Shown here: one piece after another, positions 1 to 9,290 of the stretch
Position numbering within the stretch: the stretch's first letter is position 1
Layout of the letters: every line of letters starts with the position of its first letter
NCBI RefSeq assembly: GCF_047511655.1
Contig: NC_133399.1
Location: forward strand, 2,855,333-2,919,332
Direction: 5' to 3'
Length of the DNA: 64,000 nt
Origin: Castor canadensis
Taxonomy: Eukaryota > Chordata > Mammalia > Rodentia > Castoridae
Notes under the pieces: model-generated
Told to the model about the DNA's origin: nothing
Seen by the model: the letters and a program-made list of their open reading frames with translations, nothing else
Database searches by the model: none
Program-made: the position numbers and the translations under genes

Positions 1-300
1 GTCCAGGATTTGAGGCTGTTGTCCTCTCTGACCTAACTGGTTTTCTCCTAGGCCTATGTCTAGACATTTTCAAAAACACCATGCAGAGTGAGGCAGACCC
101 TGAACTTAGGATCACAGTGGTGTGACAGCTCAGCTGCCAGGAGGTCTGCAGGCATCTCAGGGCATGGTAGAGGAAGGCTGTTCTTTCTAGGGAGGATCAA
201 ACTGGACTACAAAGAATATGGGGGAGCAGGGGCAAAGGAGGGGCCAAAATCAGCTCCTGGGCCAGAGATCAACTAATGTTGATCCAACAGTCAAGTCCAC
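1..300 (+). repeat. Segmental duplicon edge, copy D
   Basis: The first 250 bases align by eye with 60180-60420 in the same orientation. Shared landmarks are a run like TTGTCCTCTCTGACC, then TCTAGACA, then a stretch like AGATTGAGGAAG/AGAGTGAGGCAG, then CAGGGAGGAGCAAA/TAGGGAGGATCAAA. The first 60 bases also resemble 49455-49530. This is the downstream flank of the promoter-like module described at 36370-38480, so the matching promoter probably lies just left of this window. No coding potential is recognised; the 62-codon open frame here is not conserved in the other copies. Confidence 0.55.
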
Positions 301-600
301 GGCCAGTGGCTTTTCTGATTGTTAGCTGTTAGTTGAATGGCTAATACTATAGATGAAGTGAAAGGCTACTAGTTACTGTAATTAATACTGGAATAAGTAC
401 GATCAAATTACTTTGGGAGAAAATGGGCTTCAGTTTTGTTTTGTTTTTATATCAAATTTCAGTAATCTTTGCTTCTTCTTAGAGTGGGATGACCATACCT
501 AAATTTACAAATTGTTCTTTAATGAGGCATGAGTAAGTGACATTATAGCTCTAATAGATTTGGTGAGTTAATAAAAAAAATTGCTAAATTCATATGAAAG
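300..600. other. AT-rich non-coding stretch
   Basis: No gene, RNA or recognisable repeat is seen. The sequence is AT-rich with a short A run near 571. Confidence 0.5.
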
Positions 601-604
601 CTGA

Positions 605-735
605 AGTTCTTCCTTTTTATTGCTGGACTGAGGTTGGAACTCAGGACTTCTTACATGCAAAGAAGGTGCTCTATTACTTGGGCCACATATCCAGGCTATT
701 TTGCTCTGGTTATTTGGAAGATGGGTCTGTTATAT
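605..735 (-). repeat. SINE, B1/ID-like composite, antisense fragment
   Basis: Read on the minus strand this is the right (ID-like) part and part of the left part of the window's dominant SINE. On the plus strand it shows GGAACTCAGGACTTCTTACATGC followed by a CTATTACTTGGGCCAC segment, the antisense of the family's AGTTCAAACC and tRNA-like box region. It is diverged and therefore old. It abuts the solo LTR at 749. Confidence 0.7.
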
Positions 736-748
736 GTCGGTGTCAAAG

Positions 749-1191
749 TGTTGGGGGACGGTGTCGAGGGTCCTTGCCTTCACAGGCCAGAGAACTGGCT
801 CGTGAGGCAGCTGAATGATGACCCAAAGCTGGTATATAAAGTAGGATTTATACCAGCCCAGAAGCTGGTAACTCCCTGCTCAGGTGAAGGCTCGGACTTT
901 TTATGGATGCTTTAACTCTGGGTTAGGGCATCGGTTAGGTGGGTTTTTTCTATTGGCCAGGTATTTCCATGTGGGCTCTCTTAGATAAGCTGGTCTGTTT
1001 GGCCCTTATTAGGGGGAAAACAACATTGAAAGCATTTTGTTTACCAGCCCTGTGGCAGATTTATGAGACCCTGTATCCCCTCCTCACTGTGTGGGAATGC
1101 AGATTTATAACTCCTTCTCAGGGTGCAGGGCTCAAGGTGCTCTCCATGGGGGATGGGCTACTCACTCATCTGCCTTAGGTATCCAGACTCA
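749..1191 (-). repeat. Solo LTR, class I type, antisense
   Basis: This stretch is the reverse complement of the solo LTR at 37361-37801 over essentially the full length. Landmarks shared in inverted order are CTTGCCTTCACAGGCCAGAG, a GCTGGTATATAAAGTAGGA segment, CTATTGGCCA, ATAAGCTGGTCTGTTTGGCC and CTCACTCATCTGC. On the minus strand the LTR begins TGxGTCTxGAxACC and ends near CAACA. No internal retroviral sequence borders it, so it is read as a solo LTR. An exact target-site duplication is not evident. Confidence 0.75.
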
Positions 1192-1500
1192 ACTGTTCCT
1201 TGAGGACTAAACTGTGCCTGTTCTTTTGTTGCTTTGGAGGGATTTTTCTATGTGGGCAGTGGATGTCTTCTGTGGGCGAAGACAGTTTTATTTGTTATTC
1301 TCAATCTCAAGTCCTTTCACTCACTGTTCTCATCTCATGTTTTCTCTATTTGCGGATTTGATCTTAGGAGTTTTGTTCATGAGCTTATTAATATGATTTT
1401 TCAATATTCTATTAGTCTTACTTACTGGGGTTTCCTACTTGCCTGTGTTCTGTGATTCTATTCATACACTGGTATATTGGTTTGCTATTTTTTCAGGAGT
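1192..1500. other. Unassigned AT-rich sequence
   Basis: No gene or clear repeat boundary is visible. Open frames of 60-73 codons here lack codon structure or recognisable domains. Confidence 0.4.
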
Positions 1501-1700
1501 CTTTCTCTGGTACTGAGGATTGAACCCAGTGCCACATGCATGCTACATAAGCACTCTACTACTTGAACTACACCCTCATCCCTCCTGAAGATTATCCTAT
1601 ATTTCTTACCTTGTTTTGTTTGCTTGTTTGCTTGCTTGTGTTTTGAGGATTGACCTCTCTATGTCACTCAGTCAGGTTGGCCTTGAACTCAGTCTGCCAG
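1500..1700 (-). repeat. SINE, antisense, with a partial second copy
   Basis: TGGTACTGAGGATTGAACCC followed by ACTCTACTACTTGAACTACA is the antisense ID-like tail. A further B1-like antisense piece (GTCAGGTTGGCCTTGAACTC) follows to about 1700. Confidence 0.65.
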
Positions 1701-2080
1701 CCTTACCAGTGCTAGAAAATTTTTTTCATCTTTGTTTATTTGATGTTTGTCTGAAGTTCTTGTTTACTGTAATGTCTCTGGCACAGTATCATGGCAGATT
1801 GGGCCTCATCACAAGTGTTCATAGAACACTATGCTTCTATTACCTGAAGAGGTTATAGATGATAGGCATCATAGTTACATTGAATGTTACTCAAACAGCC
1901 AGTGAGACCATGTGGCTATAGTCTTCCTCGTTTTGTAGTTATTGGTGTTTTTTTTCAATTTCTTTACATATAGGCTTATGTGTATTTTTTATCTTTTTGT
2001 GTAAGTTGTAATAAATGGTTTCCTTCCAGAATATCTTCATTATTAAATTTATAGGGATGAAACTGATATAATATTTCTTT
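1700..2080. other. Non-coding stretch
   Basis: No gene, RNA or clear repeat is recognised between the SINE and the L1 3' fragment. A T run occurs near 1950. Confidence 0.4.
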
Positions 2081-2082
2081 TT

Positions 2083-2360
2083 TAAGAAAATATTTTATTA
2101 GCATATCATTGTTGTACTGGAGGTACATTGTGGCATTCACACAAATGTTTATATTATATCTTAATTAGATTCATCCCCTCCATCTTTCTCCTTTCTTTTT
2201 TCCTCCTTTTACCCTCTCCCGTGATTGCCCTCTCTGTAGCATGACCTATTTTTCATTAGTGTCCTTAATTGTTAAGGTGTCTGTTGAATGGGATTTTTGC
2301 CTTGGTATTGTACATGTACATGTAATGTGCTTAAGTCAATCTAACCACCCTCCACTGCAA
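2083..2360 (-). mobile_element. Old LINE-1 3'-UTR fragment, antisense
   Basis: A TTTTTTAAGAAAATATTTTATT start is followed by TGGAGGTACATTGTGGCATTC, TTAATTAGATTCATCCCC and pyrimidine-rich CCTTTTACCCTCTCCC. Together these look like the reverse complement of the 3' UTR and tail of an older L1 family. There are no ORF2 codons. It is clearly different from the younger L1 3' ends at 7863 and 38505. Confidence 0.5.
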
Positions 2361-2714
2361 TGAATAGACATGTATAGTAAGAGTCATACTACATCAAAAA
2401 AATGTCGATGTCAAGCAGTAACTTCAAAGTCAAATTGATGCTTAGATATACCATGAAATATCAGATGGCATATAAAGAAAGTTGAATCAGTAATGACATA
2501 CAATGAATGCAATCTTGCTGCTGTAAAAAATCTTGAGCTAGCATTATTGTCTGAAGTAATGAAAGATGTTTTAAAGCATTTTGAAACTTTGTAAGTGTAA
2601 CATATGCTCCTAGAAAGATGGTAATTAGAAGGGCTTTTTTTTATGTTTATGATTTCCTTCTATTAAACTTTGCTGGAATCAAGCAATGGAAATGCCAGAG
2701 GTGAGTTAGGATAA

Positions 2715-2790
2715 ATACATATATGTATATGCATTTATATTATATACATATGTGTATATGCATATACATATATAATATACATATGTATAC
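2715..2790. repeat. AT/TATG-rich microsatellite
   Basis: Alternating ACATATATGTATATGCAT-type sequence of about 75 bp is locally palindromic and could form cruciforms. It ends at the antisense SINE. Confidence 0.85.
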
Positions 2791-2868
2791 AATATTGGGG
2801 CTTGAACTCAGGGCCTCATACTTGCTAGAGAGGCACTCTGCACCTTAAGCCACTCCACCATCCTCAGA
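2790..2868 (-). repeat. SINE fragment, antisense ID-like tail
   Basis: GGGGCTTGAACTCAGGGCCT with CACTCTGCACC..AAGCCACTCCACC matches the tail. The tail is well conserved and the B1-like half is absent. Confidence 0.75.
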
Positions 2869-2869
2869 G

Positions 2870-3035
2870 ATGAGATAGAATGAAATGCTAAGTAATGGAA
2901 GTTGGTCATTAAATTGATCAATGATTGTGGGTGGTCAACACCTTCCTAGTGTGTGGGTGGTGGCTGCACTTGAGTGGTAGAAGGCTCAAACCAACCTTGC
3001 AAATGAAATAATTCAGATGGTAAATAAAACTATTC
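2870..3035. other. Unassigned sequence
   Basis: Short non-coding stretch between the SINE fragment and the 150-bp repeat; nothing recognised. Confidence 0.4.
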
Positions 3036-3182
3036 TATTTCACAATCCTTTTGAACAACAGATGTGTGCAGGTCTTAAAATGTTCATTCTTATACTATAT
3101 CTTGTGCCCCTGGTATATTTTTAATTAGTTGGTTACTAAACCTTAAGGTTGGAGACGTATTGAGTTAAAGTGGGATAATATT
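3036..3182 (+). repeat. 150-bp direct repeat, copy 1
   Basis: Matches 4786-4935 closely: both contain GTGCAGGTCTTAAAATGTTC, TTCTTATACTA, ATCTTGTGCCCC and TATATTTTTAATTAGTTGGT. The two copies flank the SOCS2-like retrocopy 1.75 kb apart in the same orientation. They could be LTR pieces of an unrecognised element or the edges of a local duplication. Confidence 0.8.
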
Positions 3183-3214
3183 GCTAGATCAGATGTCAGT
3201 AGTGAGGCAGAAAA

Positions 3215-3640
3215 GGGGTTCCTGTTCATGCACAGAGGCTTGGTTTACTATGTGGTATACATAGGTTTGGTGAGTTTCAATTTGCAAATTAGTTGTTCCA
3301 GCTGATGTTTTAACAGATATCATCAGGAGGCATTCTAAATATGAGCTATCTCTAATCAAGAAATTTCCTTTCAGTGCCTTTTCATTTTTCTCTATGGCTT
3401 CATTAACAGTCATCCTTCCCCAGTAACATCCTGCTCCTGAAGGCCAGGGCTTGCCTCTGGTCTGGCTGCTCTTCAGAGGGACACTACTGGCTTCTCCCAC
3501 ATCCAGGTGCCTGCCAGGCCCCACAGTCATCCAGGGCACAGAGAGGTGGTCAGCTGAGCTGGGCTCAGAGGGGCTCGAGTCCTTGCTGAAAGTCAGAGTG
3601 AACTCCCAAAAGAGTTCTAGTGTTGAGAGCTGCTGATTCT
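3215..3640 (-). pseudogene. SOCS2-like processed pseudogene (retrocopy), truncated
   Basis: On the minus strand, 3189-3650 is open for 153 codons. Its middle reads as the start of the SOCS2 SH2 domain: YWGRMTVNEA, then GNFLIRDSS (FLIRDSS carries the phosphotyrosine-binding arginine), then ISVKTSAGTTNL. SOCS2 is a cytosolic feedback inhibitor of growth-hormone/JAK-STAT signalling. The copy is intronless through the SH2 start, so it looks processed. The N-terminal part is frameshifted relative to SOCS2. After TNLQIE the similarity stops, or jumps to a segment resembling the later TKPLYT region, so most of the SH2 domain is missing and there is no SOCS box. No poly(A) tail or target-site duplication was found. 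It is not expected to act as a SOCS protein. Confidence 0.85.
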
Positions 3641-4017
3641 TTCTCCCCAACTCCCTGGCCTGATGGCAAAGTCACCCACAGATCACCTTGTCCTTTGGCC
3701 TTCACAGCTGATATGTGGTGGAGGTTCTAGAGAGGAGGGGTGTTCCTCTGAGATTCCCCTGTTGACATTCAATTTGGGAACCATATGGCTAGGAATGTAT
3801 GCTAAGTCCCTGTGCTCTGGAGGGGCACCTCCAAAATTTTTACTGAGAAAAATATGAAAATGTTTCCTGTTTTGAACAGCAAGTTAAAGTCCAGTGAAAA
3901 TTCCTCATGGAAATGAATACTGTATAAGTAATATGAGTATATTGTAATTTGTTCAGAATGTTCCCGACAACACAACAAAAAGGATTGCACTAAAAGCTAT
4001 AAATATTTTATTTATTT
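3640..4017. other. Unassigned, between retrocopy and SINE
   Basis: Could include 5' UTR of the retrocopy near 3640-3700. Otherwise nothing is recognised. Confidence 0.35.
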
Positions 4018-4150
4018 TTTGCAGTATGGGGTTTGAACTCAGGGCCTACACCTTGAGGCACTCCACCAGCCCTTTTTTTGTGAAGGGTTTTTTTGAGATA
4101 GAGTCTCTGAACTATTTGCCTGGGGCTGGCTTCATTATTATGTTCCCCCT
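4018..4150 (-). repeat. SINE, antisense
   Basis: GGGGTTTGAACTCAGGGCCT, a shortened GAGGCACTCCACCAGCCC and GAGATAGAGTCTCTGAACTA show the tail plus part of the B1-like half. The box region carries an internal deletion. Confidence 0.75.
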
Positions 4151-4429
4151 CTTTCTCCATATCCCATATGTAACTTTAAAATTTTTTTCATATCATGAGC
4201 TATGATCATCTGGTATACAGCTGTCATTGCAATGACTTTGAATAAATATTTTCTGTGAACACAAGTAGGGAAGAAGAAAGTAAAGATTTGGTGTAAATCC
4301 TGTTATAGTGAACAAAAGGATGTCAGGTTGTAACTGGATCCCTTCCCCCTTAAGGTGAATTATAAAAAACTCTCCACCCAGCCCTAAAGAAAAAGAGATA
4401 TCTGTCTTAAGCCATGACCTACCCATAAG

Positions 4430-4785
4430 TTATTATTTCAGGAGGGTTAGAGTGTCATTGAGGATTATCCATCCAGTGACCTTCTTGGGTCTTCTCTACC
4501 CCATCTCTAAGCTGCAGTGGGCTTTGGCTTTCTTGGTGGGGGTCCCCCCTGAAGGTCCACATCTCCACAATAAACCCTGTGCAGGCATATAAATCATCTC
4601 CTGCCTATCCATCCTATACTGTTCTTTCATTTCTAACACATGGTGTGAAACCTGAGGCAGTTGTGGAGGTTCTACTCCCAGCTCTCCACTCTCACAACTT
4701 GGAAAGCAGTGGACAGCAGCAGATCATTCCAGGTTCACTCCTGAACCCTCAGTGGAGGCTGAAGTCCTCCCCCTTCCCCACTGTC
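4430..4785 (+). repeat. Possible LTR fragment
   Basis: A TGCAGTGGG..TTGGCTTTCTTGG stretch is followed by ACAATAAACCCTGTGCAGG (polyadenylation-like AATAAA at about 4569) and GCATATAAATC. It runs into the second 150-bp repeat. This fits a degraded LTR U3/R region, but no TG...CA ends or partner LTR is established. Confidence 0.3.
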
Positions 4786-4935
4786 TCTATTTTGCAATCC
4801 TTTAAAACAATAGATTTGTGCAGGTCTTAAAATGTTCATTCTTATACTACATCTTGTGCCCCCAGTATATTTTTAATTAGTTGGTTACTAAATCTAAAGA
4901 TTAAAGAGGAATTGAGTTAAAGTGGAAAGACATGA
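4786..4935 (+). repeat. 150-bp direct repeat, copy 2
   Basis: Second copy of 3036-3182, with a handful of substitutions, for example CCCCCAGTATAT here against CCCCTGGTATAT there. Confidence 0.8.
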
Positions 4936-5194
4936 AAGACCTCTGCCCAACACTGACCCAAAAATGTTGGTGAGTTTGTCCCTCCATTCAGGTGTCTCTG
5001 CAGTCCTAACCTGGACAGCCTACTGTGAACCATGACAAAGCTCTAGCAGGGGGAGACACTCCCTCCATCCACCAACTGGGTGGATTCACCTGCTGTTTTA
5101 TGGGGACACCTAGAAAATATCCATGTACTTGCACAGATATGCTAGCAGTTGGCAGTGGAGAGGCTCCTGACCTCTGATACATCTATCTACCAAC

Positions 5195-5600
5195 TGTAAG
5201 AAAAATGATCTTTTCTATCAAAGTATTTGTTAACCTTAGATTACTTAAAAATTCCTCAGGTTGCCATCTTAGGTGACTTGCATGTTTAAAAGGTCCTTGC
5301 TTCTTCTTCTGGATTCCTGCACACATATCAAACTGTATGCCCTAACCCATCCCCCAAGCCTTTTAGCCAATTGGGAAGATTGTGAACCTTTGACCTGGAT
5401 GGACAAATCCCAGGTCAGGGGCAGGTACAACTGCCTCAGGGATATAAGGAGGAGCCACTGTCAGCCATTTTGTGCTTCTGTGTTTGCTCAGCTGGAGAGA
5501 GCACATGCTTGCACCCGCTTGATCAAGAGAAAATTGCCTTGTCAAGATTTTCTGTCTCTTATTTGTCTGTTTTTTGCACCAGAGTGTTGTCAATTCCAAA
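5195..5600 (+). repeat. 5' LTR of plus-strand ERV1
   Basis: Aligns along its length with the reverse complement of 56558-56945. Both start near AAAAATGATCTTTTCTATC and share TTGCATGTTTAAA, TTTGACCTGGA, GATATAAGGAGGAGCCA, GCCATTTTGTGCTT and TTGCCTTGTCAAGATTTTCT. The TATA-like element is GATATAAGGA at 5441-5450. The LTR ends at CA around 5597, a few bases before the primer site. Confidence 0.85.
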
Positions 5601-5603
5601 AAT

Positions 5604-5621
5604 CTGGGGGCTCATCCAGGA
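5604..5621 (+). promoter_or_regulatory. Retroviral primer-binding site, tRNA-Pro type
   Basis: TGGGGGCTCATCCAGGAT immediately follows the LTR. It fits the tRNA-Pro primer site of gammaretroviruses with two differences, both of the CG-to-CA kind expected from methylated CpG decay. Confidence 0.85.
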
Positions 5622-6039
5622 TTTCACATTCCATTCAAGAAGGGGGTCCCGGCCCTTCCCTGTGGAGATGCATCCTGCTGTCTGACTGTGGCAGCCCCAA
5701 GGTTTGGTTGAGGATGACAACTTTCCAGATCTGTGAATGAACTTGGACTCCAGAATTTCTTGACAATGCAGGTAAAATAGCTCTGAAGACAGGGACCGTG
5801 GAGACCACATAACTTTTGTGCACAAACCAAGACAAGAAATATCACAGGGATGATGAAGTAATGTCTTGGTGGTTGGGATACTGGAGGCTGTGGGATGTGT
5901 GAATGAGACATGTCAGGTGACATGCAGGAGATGTGTAGGGTGACACGCAGGGAAAGCAAAGTCCTGATCCGCAGTTCTGAGGCAACATCAGACTGTTTAA
6001 GGCAGAATTAGATTCTTAAATCTAATACAGTTCAGCAGC

Positions 6040-7010
6040 TTATACTGACCCACAGGCTACCAAGAGGTGCCTCAAGATCCCACAAAGGATGTGCGTGTAG
6101 ATGGACAAAAAGAAAGAGTGCAAGGAACTTCCAAGGCAATGGGGGGGTTGAGCTCCTGATAGAGTACAGTCGACCAGAAGGGAGAAATGATAAATAAAGG
6201 CAGCAAAGACAGGGGCCAGAAAACAAAGGCCTAGGATAAAATACCCTCTGGGAGGCCCCTAGGGAAGATGTTAAAATATTGGGATGATAGCCCCCATACT
6301 AAAGGAAAGAGAGATCAAGAATGGTTAAATGCTGTTGTTTTATCTGGACCCAAGAACTGATCTTAAAGTCTTCAGTTTTTATTTTGGCCAAATTTGGGTC
6401 TTGAGAACAACTGGGTCTGCCAACTGTTAATTGAGCATGTTAATGACAGAAGCTCAGTCACTCAAGAGGAGATGAAATATACTCTCTGTTGGAGACAGAG
6501 TCTGTAGTCCTGTTTCCACTAAAAAAACAAACAAACAAAAATCCAAAACCCCTTTGTAACTGGGATTTACTCTTCTCCCTTCTCTTCCCCTTTTCCCTGC
6601 CCTTCCCTCTGGCTCAGGTGCCAGAGCCAGCTCCAGCCCTGCCCTCCAGGCTTCCACCCCTCAATCCCCACCCCCTTCAACTGCCAGCCCCTCAGGCTTC
6701 TGCTTAAAATTACAAAAACTAGAAAACTGGGAAAATAGATCCATAGAGGAATTATTAGGAGAGGCACAAAAGGTATATGTAAGGAGAGAGGAAAAAAACA
6801 AAAACAAAAAACAAAGATTATGTTATCCACAAGCAGATTAACAGGGAAAGGCCAAACCAATATCCTACTGGCCCTCAACCAGCCTGGCCTCCCTCATTAG
6901 GGTAAAAGAGACCAGAAAGCAAGAAGATAAAACAAAGAGGGGAAAATAAATGTGGGGAGACTGGACTCTTTAAGAGAGAATGTCCAGAAAGAGAGTGTAG
7001 GAAACTGTTC
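6040..7010 (+). pseudogene. gag remnant (MA, p12, last part of CA, NC)
   Basis: 6040-6480 parallels the matrix region of the minus copy at 55800-56170. 6480-6700 includes a proline-rich p12-like stretch (PEPAPALPSRLPPLNP). At about 6703 the reading jumps to the extreme C-terminus of capsid (KLQKLENWENR-like, through 6790), so roughly 770 bp of capsid including the major homology region is gone. 6945-6990 encodes a damaged zinc knuckle (KCGETGLFKREC; the conserved His is Leu). Several stops are present and no functional Gag is possible. Confidence 0.75.
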
Positions 7011-7039
7011 CCTTAATGACCTTTGATGAAGAATAGGGG

Positions 7040-7375
7040 CCCAGGGGCTCTTTTACATTGAAGGGTTCCACTCAGAGCCCTTGATAAATTTAGAAATGGG
7101 ACAACAATGTGAAGTTGTCACCTTCCTGATTGACTCAGGTGCTTCCAGATCCTCCCTCTGTCTTCTGTCCAGGAGCTTAATCTATTCCCTGGAGAGAATA
7201 CTAATTTCTGGGGTAAAGGGAGAAAACTTTTCAGCTAAAATATAGATGTTTATTTCCAAGACAGGACCAGTAAGATACATTTTCTCCTAGTCCCTGAGGC
7301 AGGTACCAACCTATTTGGAAGAGATCTAATGACCTGATTAGGAATCGGTTTACATGTAAATAAGGGAGTTGTCCT
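7040..7375 (+). pseudogene. Retroviral protease remnant
   Basis: TFLIDSGAS carries the aspartyl-protease active-site Asp (codon 7132-7134, DSGA form). FLLVPEAGTNLFGRDLM-like sequence follows to about 7335. Cellular and retroviral family members work as dimers that cleave Gag-Pol. The frame is broken after the active site, and the sequence fuses directly to the RT connection region where RT should begin. Confidence 0.75.
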
Positions 7376-8330
7376 CAGGGTGCAAACACAAAAACATGGG
7401 GGCCAACATCAACATGTGGACTTCTTATATAAAGTCCTAGATTCTGTCACATGAGTTTGGCCTAAGCACATTAGGCAGTAGCAGCTACAGCTCTTCTAAC
7501 TGAAGAAAGTGGAAAAATCACCTTTGGGGGATACCTAATTATTAGCATTCCCTATCAAGTTAGAACAATCTTCAATCAGAAGGTGGGTAGATGGTTGATG
7601 GATTCTAGGATCCTAAAGTATGAGGCTATCTTGCTAGAAAAGGATGATCTAACTTTAACTACTGATGTGGCCCTAAATCCATTCACTTTCTTGGCAGGAA
7701 GGCAGGAGGGAAAAGCCCCTGAACATAAATGTTTAGATATTATTGAATAGTAAACAAAAGTGAGGTCAGATCTCAGGGAATCTCCTTTCCAGACCAGATT
7801 CCATTTCTTTGTGGATGGATTCTCTCAGGTTTTTGAGGGGAAAAAGGCATAATGGATATTCTTTTTTTTTATTGTTTTATTATTCATATGTGCATACAAG
7901 GCTTGGGTCATTTCTCCCCCCTGCATAATGGATATTCTATAGATGGGGAGTCCATGTCTATAATAGAATCTGGCCTACTCCCTAATGATGGGTCAGCACA
8001 GACTTGCAAATTGTTTGCCCTAAATCAGGCTTTAAAACATTTAAAGGACAAAGAAGGGACCATATACACCGATTCAAAAAATGCATTTGGTGTGGTCCAC
8101 ACCTTTGGAAAAATCTGGATGAAACGGGGCTTAATCAATAGCAAGGGTGAAGACTTGGTACATGGAGAATTAATTCAACAAATATTAGCCTAAAACTACC
8201 TGAAGAAATAGCCATAGTCCATGTGCCACGTCACCAAAAAGGGGTAAACTTTGAGACTTGTGGAAATTCTTTTGCAGATGAGACAACACAGGCTGCTCTC
8301 ACCTTTGAGGTCCCAGTCTTTTGTCTCATT
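7376..8330 (+). pseudogene. RT connection and RNase H remnant
   Basis: 7385-7700 matches the stretch just before RNase H in the minus copy (AAACATGGGGGCCAA and AATCACCTTTGGGGG landmarks). RNase H begins near 7795 with FFVDGFSQ (first catalytic Asp region), is interrupted by an L1 fragment at 7863-7922, resumes at GYSIDGE, and contains IYTDSKNAFG near 8069. A stop follows QQILA at about 8190. The RT fingers, palm and catalytic motif are absent. Confidence 0.8.
7847..7938 (-). mobile_element. Ultra-short LINE-1 3' insertion with 16-bp target-site duplication
   Basis: GCATAATGGATATTCT occurs at 7847-7862 and again, perfectly, at 7923-7938. Between them lie 60 bp: a T run, TTATTATTCATATGTGC, ATACAAGGCTTGGGTCA and TTTCTCCCCCCT. 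The same sequence forms the antisense 3' end of the L1 at 38505, so this is a severely 5'-truncated L1 inserted in antisense into the RNase H region. It postdates the provirus. Confidence 0.92.
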
Positions 8331-9290
8331 CTGCACATCCCTGCCCCTCAAGTCACCCCTATCTTTATTCCCTCTGAGGAAGAACAATTGAAAAAAAAAC
8401 ACTTGGGGCAGTCAGGACTGAATAGGGAAATGGGTTCTCCCTGATGGGAGATCATTATCTGGAAACCCCTAATGAGAGAACTCCTTATGTATCTCCTTTA
8501 GGAAAGCCATGGGGACCCCAAGCCATGTGTGATGCAGTTTTGTGAGCCTATGGGTGTATATAAAGTGATCTATATACTAGCCAAACAAGTATCAGAAGGA
8601 TGCACTTAGGTTATTACAAGAAAACATAATCCCAAGGTTTAGGGTTATAGAAAATATAGACTCAGACAATGGGAGTCATTTCACAGTCAATGTCCTTAAG
8701 GGATGTAGGAAGGATCCAGAGATCAAGTGGGAATGTCATACTCCCTAGCATCCATCTTCCTAAGGGAAAGTTGAAAGAATGAATCAGACTCTTAAAAACC
8801 AACTCAACTCACTAAATTAGTTTTAGAGACCACATTATCATCTTGTACTAAATGTCTTCCCATAGTGGTACTCAGAATTAGGACAGCCCCTTGGAAGGAC
8901 ATTGGCCTCTCCCCCTATGAAATGCTTTATGGGCTTCCTTACCTTAGCTCTGTTACTGATGTACCTTCCTTTGAAACCAAAGACTATTTCCTCAAAAATT
9001 ATACACTTGATTGTCCTCTACTTTACTTTGTCTTAGAAAAAAGGATTGTTAGCACAGGATCCTCCACTTGACTTTCCTGTTCACCTACACCAGCCTGGCA
9101 ATTATGTGCTAATCAAGACCTGGAAAGAAAATAAGTTTGAACCAGGTTAGGATGGACCCTTCTTTGTCCTTCTGACCATGGAGACAGCTGTCCAGACTGT
9201 GGAGAGGGGATGGACTCATTACACATGGGTAAAGAAGGTGCCCTCACCTGACAAGAAGGAACAATGGGGTGTGCTCTCACATCCAGGCAA
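8330..9290 (+). pseudogene. Retroviral integrase remnant
   Basis: NIIPRFRVIENIDSDNGSH (about 8620-8680) carries the second catalytic Asp of the DDE core. GKVERMNQTLK near 8765 carries the catalytic Glu. SPYEMLYGLPYLSSVTD (8905-8965) and the C-terminal KTWKENKFEPG..GPFFVLL region (9115-9170) complete the domain. The first catalytic Asp region is missing or degraded near 8520-8600. Stops and frameshifts occur between these blocks. Confidence 0.8.

Noticed and set aside
5273..5740. 155-codon plus-strand frame over an LTR
   Set aside because: It covers the LTR and leader upstream of gag; no retroviral protein starts there and it is broken in the other copy.
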